From NCBI RefSeq assembly GCF_026262505.1, contig NC_067208.1, positions 12,223,962 to 12,287,961 of the forward strand: a DNA stretch of 64,000 nt. Reading direction: 5' to 3'. The notes beneath the pieces were generated by a model. It saw only the letters and a program-made list of their open reading frames with translations. It was not told where the DNA came from and made no database searches. The stretch is from Trichomonas vaginalis G3. Lineage: Eukaryota > Parabasalia > Trichomonadida > Trichomonadidae. This document shows, in pieces, positions 57,501-64,000 of this stretch. Position 1 is the stretch's first letter. Every line of letters begins with the position of its first letter. Position numbers and translations under genes: made by a program.

Positions 57501-58649
57501 ATGGTGTTAGAATTCAAACTCATACTTTCAAATATGATTAGAATACATTGCTGTCATGACAGCAAAACATATTTATTTAAATATTCAAACTCAACAGGGG
57601 ATGCTAGAGAAAGAGTCACAAAAGTAAAAGATTCATTTATTTTTGAATATCCATGTGATTCTATTTCCAAATGCGAACCATATGTCATTCAATTTCCGAA
57701 AGGTAGCTATGAAATCGAACTATGGGGATCATCAGGTGGAAGTGGACGAGAAAACAATTCTCCTGTCCTTTGTGAGAAGTCAGGTGGAAACGGATCATAT
57801 GTTAAAGGTCATCTTCACCTCAAAACATTTAGTAAGTTTTATCTTTATTTAGGTTCACAAGGCGAAGATCAATCAAAAACCGACGAATATTCCATTCCTG
57901 CGAAAGGTGGCTGGAATTTCGGAGGTGATGGTGGAATTGACAAGAATAGCACAAAGTTTAAACCCACCTCACAGAGTGGTGCAGGCGGCGGTGGTTCTGT
58001 TGACCTCCGCAATGAATATATCGACATCAACTCAGCTGCTATCGATCAATCTATTCTGACAAAATCTTTGAAATCTCGAATTATGGTCGCAGGATCTGGA
58101 GGCGGTGCTGTCTCAGATACAAATAGAAATGGTTTGCCTGGCAGAAAATTGTTTGCTTCGAACAATGGCGAATACATGTTCGGAGGTACACAAACTTCAG
58201 GCGAATTGGGAATTGGTAAAAATGGTATCGATTCTGACAAAAATCAAGGCGGTTCCGGCGGTTGCGGCAGTGGATATAGAGGCTGTTATCACAATTTTCC
58301 CCTAGATCTTACAACACTATCTGCATATGAATATGGCGGATCAGGAGGAAGTTCATATATAAGTGGCCATCCAGGGTGCATAAGTCCTCACTATCCATCA
58401 ACTGCAGCAGCTGATGAATTTACTCCTTTCCATGAATCTCATTTTTATTTCACAAACACTTTAATGCGAAGTGGTGATGAATCAATGCCAGATCCGTTCC
58501 ATGACAATTCTATTATTGGTCATTATGGTCATGGAGTTTGTAGAATCAGATTTCTCTTTGATCCTTATTGTCAAACACATTTCATCATTTTTCCTCATTA
58601 CTTTTCATTCTCTATATACATGATTTTATTTTGTTTAGTTTCTGAATAA
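57501..58649 (+). CDS. Glycine-rich protein 2 with C-terminal membrane segment
   Basis: 382 residues from the ATG at 57501; an inner ATG at 57534 (MIRIHCCHDSKTYLFKY) is equally possible. First about 35 residues are not shared with relatives and come from a junction. Family part: DSFIFEYPCDSISKCEPYVI, YEIELWGSSGGSGRENN, FYLYLGSQGEDQ; Gly-rich core (GAGGGGSVDLRN, RIMVAGSGGGAVSDTNR, GGSGGCGSGYRG, YGGSGGSSYISGHPGC); GHYGHGVCRIRFLFD; hydrophobic end (SFSIYMILFCLVSE). Longer and more Cys-bearing than protein 1. Probably membrane-anchored; no clear signal peptide. Confidence 0.75.
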   Translation: MVLEFKLILSNMIRIHCCHDSKTYLFKYSNSTGDARERVTKVKDSFIFEYPCDSISKCEPYVIQFPKGSYEIELWGSSGGSGRENNSPVLCEKSGGNGSYVKGHLHLKTFSKFYLYLGSQGEDQSKTDEYSIPAKGGWNFGGDGGIDKNSTKFKPTSQSGAGGGGSVDLRNEYIDINSAAIDQSILTKSLKSRIMVAGSGGGAVSDTNRNGLPGRKLFASNNGEYMFGGTQTSGELGIGKNGIDSDKNQGGSGGCGSGYRGCYHNFPLDLTTLSAYEYGGSGGSSYISGHPGCISPHYPSTAAADEFTPFHESHFYFTNTLMRSGDESMPDPFHDNSIIGHYGHGVCRIRFLFDPYCQTHFIIFPHYFSFSIYMILFCLVSE

Positions 58650-59207
58650 AGCATATGATTAACATAATATCGATTGGATCAAATATGAAGATCAAAATTT
58701 TTCATTTGCTGATAAGGTACACCATGTAAGCATTGAATGAATGGATCTCTATTCTGCAGCTCCACTGTGAAATGGATTTTTTTTACTTTTTGCGCTTAGC
58801 GTGCTATGTATAATTTTAATTATTAAATAATACAATTCTTAAGGGTGCATTTACCATTTTCTGACATGCTATGAAAAATTCAACATTATTTTAATGGAAA
58901 AAGAGTATAATAGCCATTTTAGGAACTAAGCAGTGATTTATAATAACTTTTTTTTTCGTCAAAAATATTAGCTTTTTATCATAAAAAATTGTGATATAGA
59001 GCTTGTATGTCATGAAATGTAAAGTATGGACAAAAAATAAATTGAATGGAAGTCAAAAGAGCATCTGAAATACCCTCAAAAATTAATTGAAGATTAAGAT
59101 ATACATTTTTAAAAAGTGAAAATTTGGGCATATATCCTTTAATATTTTAACATGTGATATTGATAAAATATTCGAAGTCAAAACAGACTCACAAAAAAAA
59201 TTATAAA
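58650..59207. other. AT-rich spacer before ankyrin gene 3
   Basis: No gene. Contains GGAAGTCAAAAGAGCATCTG and AAATACCCTCAAAAATTAAT near 59046..59090, a weak match to the motif before ankyrin genes 1 and 2. Confidence 0.4.
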
Positions 59208-60844
59208 ATGGAAGATAGTCAAGAGAAGTGCTTTGAATACTTTGGCACTCACATTAAGGACTATATCAAAGGAAACAAGTTGTTTCAAGTCTTTGATATC
59301 GACGGAATTGAATTAATCTTTAAACATGCAAAGTTTAACGTCAATGATTACATCTCTCTTCTGGAACAATCATATTCTACGAATCATTCAGGCAAACTTT
59401 CAGCCGTCGCCCTGAAGGCAAGCGTTTCAATGAATAATTTTGAAGAAGTCATTTCAACATTAAAATCTATTCGTCAATGTCTCAATCTCAGATTTTTTGA
59501 TGGCTTAATTAATTTTTTATATCAAACTGAAAATGAATTAATTGAAAAAACGAAACAAATAGCAGATTATAAAAAATCTGTAAATAATCTTATTCAAAAT
59601 TTAAGAAATGACACAAACTGTAATCTTGTCAAGAAAAATTCTGACGAATTCGATTATTCAATGGATTTTTTGCTCAAAATTATTGAACTAAGAGCTTTAA
59701 GAAATTATGAACAAACCTACAAATTCCTGTCTGAACTTTCAGAAGAAGGAGATAAAACAAAGTTTTCCAAAGCATGTGAAGCCGGATTATGTCAAATAGA
59801 AAGAATAAATAAATCATCAAAAAATTATATCCTCGAGGATGCATCGGAAAAAGGAAATCTCAAACTCGTAAAATTACTTCTTGATTGCGAAAATATTAAA
59901 AATACAAACCACAATAGTATGAATGAATCATTGATTATTGCATCAAAAATGGGACACAGAGAGATAGTAAAAACTCTTATTTCCTTTGGTGCTGATAAAG
60001 AAACATGCGATAGTGAAGGAAAGACTCCATTTATTTATGCTTCCTAATATGGTCAGCTTGATTTGGTTAAATATTTAAACATGATTGGTGCTAATAAAAA
60101 TGCGAAAGCGCATACTATTAACAAGGGTTTGGGTCCTAAATATATTTAGGATCCGGAAAAACATCTTTAATGTTTGCGTCAAATGAAGGTCATCTTGAAG
60201 TTGTCAAATATCTTATTTCTATTGGAGTTAATATAGATGAAAAAGATAATACAGGAGAAACATCTCTAATTTATGCAATTGAATCTGGTCATCTTGATAT
60301 TGTTAAATTACTTGTTCAAAATGGAGCAGATAAAGAAGTGAAAATCACTATCTCGTCAGGAGGATTGACTAAAAGCGTGTTAATATCTGAAATGACTCCA
60401 TTATGCATTGCATCAAAGAATGGCAATCTTGAAATTGTTAAATATCTTATCTCAATAGAAGCTAACGAAGAAGCAAAGGATAAATATGGATGTACGCCAC
60501 TTATTTGGGCATCAAAGAATGGTCATCTTGAAGTTGTCAAATATCTTATCTCAAATGGAGCTGTGAAAGATGAGAGAGATAAAAATGGAAAATCACCTCT
60601 AATTTGTGCATCAGAAAACGGAAACATTGATGTAGTTCAATATCTAATTTCTTGTGGAGCAGATATGGAAGAAAGGGATGATGAAGGAAGAACCTCACTT
60701 TTTATTGCAACGATAAGAGATCAGCGTGAAGTAGTTAAACATCTTACCTCTATAGGAGCTAATAAGGAAACAAAGGATAATAGTGGTAAAACAGCTGATG
60801 ATTATAAAAAAAACAGTTGGTGGACTGAAACTATGTTCCTCTAA
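59208..60844 (+). pseudogene. Ankyrin-repeat protein 3 (stop and insertion)
   Basis: ATG chosen at 59208 (MEDSQEKCFEYFGTHIKDYI). N-terminal family domain to about residue 110, coiled linker (ENELIEKTKQIADYKK), then about ten ankyrin repeats ending KTADDYKKNSWWTETMFL. The frame stops at a TAA (60045..60047) inside a repeat. About 45 bp of foreign sequence with a 24-bp palindrome then sits in the next inter-repeat loop; the reading frame of the later repeats (from about 60170) is different. The gene is probably dead. Confidence 0.82.
60131..60154. repeat. 24-bp near-palindrome within ankyrin gene 3
   Basis: GGGTCCTAAATA / TATTTAGGATCC, one mismatch. Falls between codons for ANKNAKA and GKTSLMFAS of adjacent repeats, so it looks inserted. 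Confidence 0.75.
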
Positions 60845-61089
60845 TAAACTCCCAACCTTGATTAAAAAATAAGAAAGCAGAAAGTGAAATATTGCAATCA
60901 TTATTTTCTTTTGATAAATCAAATGTTGTCCTGTTGGTCATATGTGATAATTTTTTTTTAAAAAAGCTAATAATTCGGCTTATATATCATTTAATTGAAA
61001 AATGTCCGGGATATCCAAAAACGGAGTTAATTGGGGCTAATACTAGGGATTCAGAAGGGATGTTACTTTACCAATATGACATCATATGA
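60845..61089. other. Spacer without recognised gene
   Basis: AT-rich; nothing recognised apart from the end of gene 3 and the decayed start of the next ankyrin pseudogene. Confidence 0.4.
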
Positions 61090-62759
61090 GAGAACCTTTG
61101 AAAACAGAGAAATTTCGGTAAATGACTTTATATATTTACTTGAGCAATTGCATAAAAGAGAATTAGCACAGAATGTTTCTTCAAATTCTATAAAAGCCAA
61201 CTTTCAATGAATAATCTTCAAGAAATCATTTTAACTCTAAAAACTATTCAAAAGTGCCTTAATATCAATCTTTTTGATAGAATTATTGATATTTTAATAC
61301 AAACAGAAAATATGAATTGCATTCTTGAAAATTCTATTAAAAATCTTCTAGAAGTTGCTAATCGTTGTCATTCATCCAATTCACAAAGTTTTAAAGAGAT
61401 TCAAACAAAAGTTCCTCAAAATAATGAAGAAGGACATTTTCCATTAGAATTAAATTGAGCTCAAAATTACAAATGATTTTGAAAGCGTCCACAAATTCTT
61501 TGATGAATTGGGAAAGCATGTGAAGAAGGGCTTCTTGTAAAGAATGATAAAAATGGCGACCTTAAATTCGTTCTTCAAGAAGCTGCAGAAAGTGGAAATC
61601 TCAAACTTGTTATATTCCTTGTTGAAAGTTATTGTGGAATTCCTCTAATCAAAGCTTCATAAAAAGGCCATCTTGATATAGTTAAATATCTAATATCTGC
61701 TGGAGCAGATAAAGAAGAAACAGATCAACGTGGATGCACCTCTCTTATTATGGCAGTAAATAACGGTCATCTTGGCATAGTTAAATATCTTATATCTGTT
61801 GGAGTTAATATGGAAGCAAGGTGTAATATCAGGAAGCATCCACAATCTTGGTCAGGCATTGATGATGGAATCACATCTTTACTTATTTCAACTGAAAAAG
61901 GTCTTATTGATATTATTAAATGTCTAATCTCATCTGGAGCTGATAAAGATGGAAAGGACAATAGTGGCAAAACTCCACTCATTTATGCTTCCTTTTTGGA
62001 TAATCTTGAATTAGTTAAATACTTTCTTTCGATTGGAGCAAATATTGAAGCACAAGATAATGATGGATTTACTCCACTCAATTATGCTTCAATGAACGGC
62101 AATTTAGAAATGGTAAAATATATTATTTCATGTGGAGCAAATATATAATGGAAGCACATCATTTATTTTGTGCTTCAGAAAAAGATCATCTTGATATCAT
62201 TAAATATCTTATTTCAATTGGAGCCAACTTTGAATCCAAGAATGATAAGGGATACCCACCACTCTTATTTGGATCAAGAAATGGCAATTTTGATATAGTC
62301 AAACAATTAATCACAATTGGAGCTAATAAGACAGAAATTAATTGCAATGGAGAAAATTCACTCATTTTGTCTGCAGCTGAAGGCCATCTTGAGTTGGTAA
62401 AATATTTTATCTCCATTGGTGGTAATGTTGAAACAAAAGATAATAAAGGAAGAACTCCTCTAATTAGTGCATCAGCATGTAGCCATCTCAATGTAGTTAA
62501 ATATCTTATCTCTATTGGAGCCAATAAAGAAGCAAAAGATATTCATGGAAGAACTCCCCTTATTTGTTCTTCAAGAAATGGTCATCTTGATGTAGTTAAA
62601 TATCTTATTTCTTCAGGAGCTGATAAAATAGCATACGATCTAAGAGGAAATGATTCATATGCTACTTCACATGAGAATGTAAGAAAATTCTTTTGCTCAA
62701 TAGGGCTTACTGCTGAGGCCACATTTCGCCGACAGGTTTTAGAAGCATTTAAAAAATAA
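61090..62759 (+). pseudogene. Ankyrin-repeat pseudogene 4
   Basis: Remnant of the N-terminal family domain (NDFIYLLEQLHKRELAQN near 61120; NNLQEIILTLKTIQKCLNIN near 61210) without a usable start. It is followed by about eleven ankyrin repeats in several frames with stops at about 61455 and 61660 and a frame change near 62140. The last frame (62130..62759) is open and ends RRQVLEAFKK. The most decayed of the four ankyrin genes. Confidence 0.8.
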
Positions 62760-63067
62760 TAACTGAAAAAAATACAAATAATGAAAGATTTGATTAGTCT
62801 ATAACAAAATTGTATCTCCCAATCACTTTAAAACTATATGTGATAAATTTTAAACATATTTTATATTGAATATGACGACTTAATTGTCCATGAATATGAG
62901 CATAATCCATGGACAATGTTAGCTATTCATTGACTAAGCTTTGGTGCCATAAATAGTCGTCTAAGTTGATTTCTTCTTCTGTATTCTGAATTGGAAGTTG
63001 GAAATGGGGAAATCCTTGGTTTTGTGGAGAAAACAATTCATATCATGGGAGAATATCTACTCTTGGC
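62760..63067. other. Spacer without recognised gene
   Basis: About 300 bp, AT-rich. Contains a small inverted pair (TTGTCCATGAATATG ... CATAATCCATGGACAA, about 62883..62917). The duplicated ankyrin fragment begins at its right edge. Confidence 0.5.
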
Positions 63068-63285
63068 ATAAATATTGAGGCAAGAAATTCTGAAGGACGG
63101 ACACCACTTTTATGCGCCTTAGATCATTATAATTTTGAAGTCATCAAATACCTAATCTCACAAGGTGCCAACATTAATGCGGCTGATTATCATGGAAAAG
63201 GTCTTCTTTCCTCCCCGAGAGATGAAATTTTTAATTATCTAACTTCTAATGTTTATATTGATAAAAACGAAAAAGGAAACAATGT
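63068..63285 (+). pseudogene. Ankyrin fragment, duplicate of the 3' end of gene 2
   Basis: Nearly identical to 56650..56868 (NIEARNSEGRTPLLCALDHY, VIKYLISQGANIN), covering the last two repeats only. No N-terminal part. Together with the following glycine-rich gene it shows that an ankyrin 3' end plus Gly-rich block was copied as a unit. Confidence 0.85.
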
Positions 63286-63388
63286 ATGTTTTGGAGTATT
63301 GTCTTTCCATCAAATAAATATTAATTTTTATTTAACTAAAAGATTTTTAACATCGAAACATTGAATTGATATTTTTAATTGAATGAAG

Positions 63389-64000
63389 TCAACTATTTAT
63401 GAGAAAAATTATGATATATGCAAAGAAAAAGCTATTTGAATATAAATTTTTAATACATGATGGAATATAATCAAGTAAGATTGTAGTTATCCGTATAAAT
63501 CCATTGCCATAATGACCAGTCTCGATAGATCCGTATGGAGAAGGCATTGAATGTTTGCCATCAATCATCTCTGTTCGTTCAAATCGATATCCTGAATAGT
63601 GAACTGAAACATCTCCTTGTGTTTTGAATTCTATTTGAGATTCAGTTGAATCTTCTAAAACAGATATGCACCCTAGATGACCACTGATGTAGCTGCTTCC
63701 ACCACCACCACCAAAATTACTAATTATATCAGAAGATCCACCTCCGAAATAACCAGAACCTCCTGAACCGTTCCCACCGGCATAATTGTCATCTCCAATT
63801 ATGCTGCTGTTCCCACCGCCATATCCAAAACCGCCTTTAACAAGTCCATCACCACCTTGAGTCTGCGTACCACCTTTGCCACGGTTATTTGTTGAGTTGT
63901 AGCCTATTAATCCACCACCGGGACCTCCTGAAATTCCTGAATCAGTACCTCCGGCACCTGCAGCAACGATAATGCGACTTTTCAGAGAGTCAAAATCATT
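63389..64000 (-). CDS. Glycine-rich protein 3, C-terminal part (cut by window end)
   Basis: Very similar to 53198..53810 and to 56971..57499: hydrophobic end FFFAYIIIFLINS, GHYGNGFIRITTILLDYIP, SGYRFERTEMIDGKH, GGGGGSSYISGH, GYGGG repeats and RIIVAAGAGGTDSGISGG at the window edge. Stop at 63389..63391. By eye open to the window end. The N-terminus lies beyond 64000. Confidence 0.75.
   Translation of the reverse strand, partial: NDFDSLKSRIIVAAGAGGTDSGISGGPGGGLIGYNSTNNRGKGGTQTQGGDGLVKGGFGYGGGNSSIIGDDNYAGGNGSGGSGYFGGGSSDIISNFGGGGGSSYISGHLGCISVLEDSTESQIEFKTQGDVSVHYSGYRFERTEMIDGKHSMPSPYGSIETGHYGNGFIRITTILLDYIPSCIKNLYSNSFFFAYIIIFLINS

Noticed and set aside
1-64000. Bacterial or bacteriophage origin suggested by collar, KilA-N, HNH and Dam-like genes
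   Set aside because: These genes lie inside a Maverick with integrase, protein-primed polymerase and jelly-roll capsid, flanked by eukaryotic ankyrin and Gly_rich families; no bacterial ribosome-binding sites or operon layout.

Overview
The window reads as a piece of a parabasalid nuclear genome, most likely Trichomonas vaginalis or a close relative. The reasons are: AT-rich, intron-less genes; two long Maverick/Polinton elements of the trichomonad kind; a cluster of ankyrin-repeat genes sharing an N-terminal helical domain; and glycine-rich proteins of the Gly_rich type (Pfam PF12810, known to be hugely expanded in T. vaginalis). The species is an inference from gene content; no rRNA or other marker lies in the window.

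Region 1 (1..22767) is the right-hand part of Maverick 1; its left end lies outside the window. Region 2 (22768..23828) is about 1 kb of gene-free AT-rich DNA ending in a run of 38 A. Region 3 (23829..47175) is Maverick 2, complete from terminal inverted repeat to terminal inverted repeat, in the same orientation as element 1 and bounded on the far side by a run of 48 T. Both elements carry the same backbone in the same order: a small amphipathic protein, an unknown 260-280 residue protein, a phage-collar-type fibre, integrase, two or three small virion-like proteins, family B DNA polymerase, [cargo], packaging ATPase, two small proteins, a superfamily 3 helicase, a candidate penton, two small proteins, the double jelly-roll capsid protein and a very long coiled-coil protein. 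The two copies differ by roughly one to four bases per 60 by eye, so they are young, but both are decayed: about ten to twelve breaks in element 1 and about five or six in element 2. The cargo between polymerase and ATPase is entirely different: small proteins, an HNH-like protein and a Pro/Gln-rich protein in element 1; an HNH protein, two KilA-N proteins and an unknown protein in element 2. The extreme ends also differ: element 2 has a Dam-like DNA methyltransferase at the left, and element 1 has a 406-residue protein of unknown function at the right.

Region 4 (47227..50435) has no protein gene. It holds the most unusual structure of the window: about twenty consecutive inverted repeats (hairpins) in 1.9 kb, seven of them arranged as a 120-bp tandem array whose two arms change in step, so that base pairing is kept while the sequence drifts.

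Region 5 (50436..64000) is host DNA. Four ankyrin-repeat genes (each showing at least one reading-frame lesion) point right, and glycine-rich genes or fragments lie among them, three of them convergent with the 3' end of an ankyrin gene. The blocks have been copied by segmental duplication, leaving truncated copies of both families. The gene pairs look like a locally expanding family rather than an operon.
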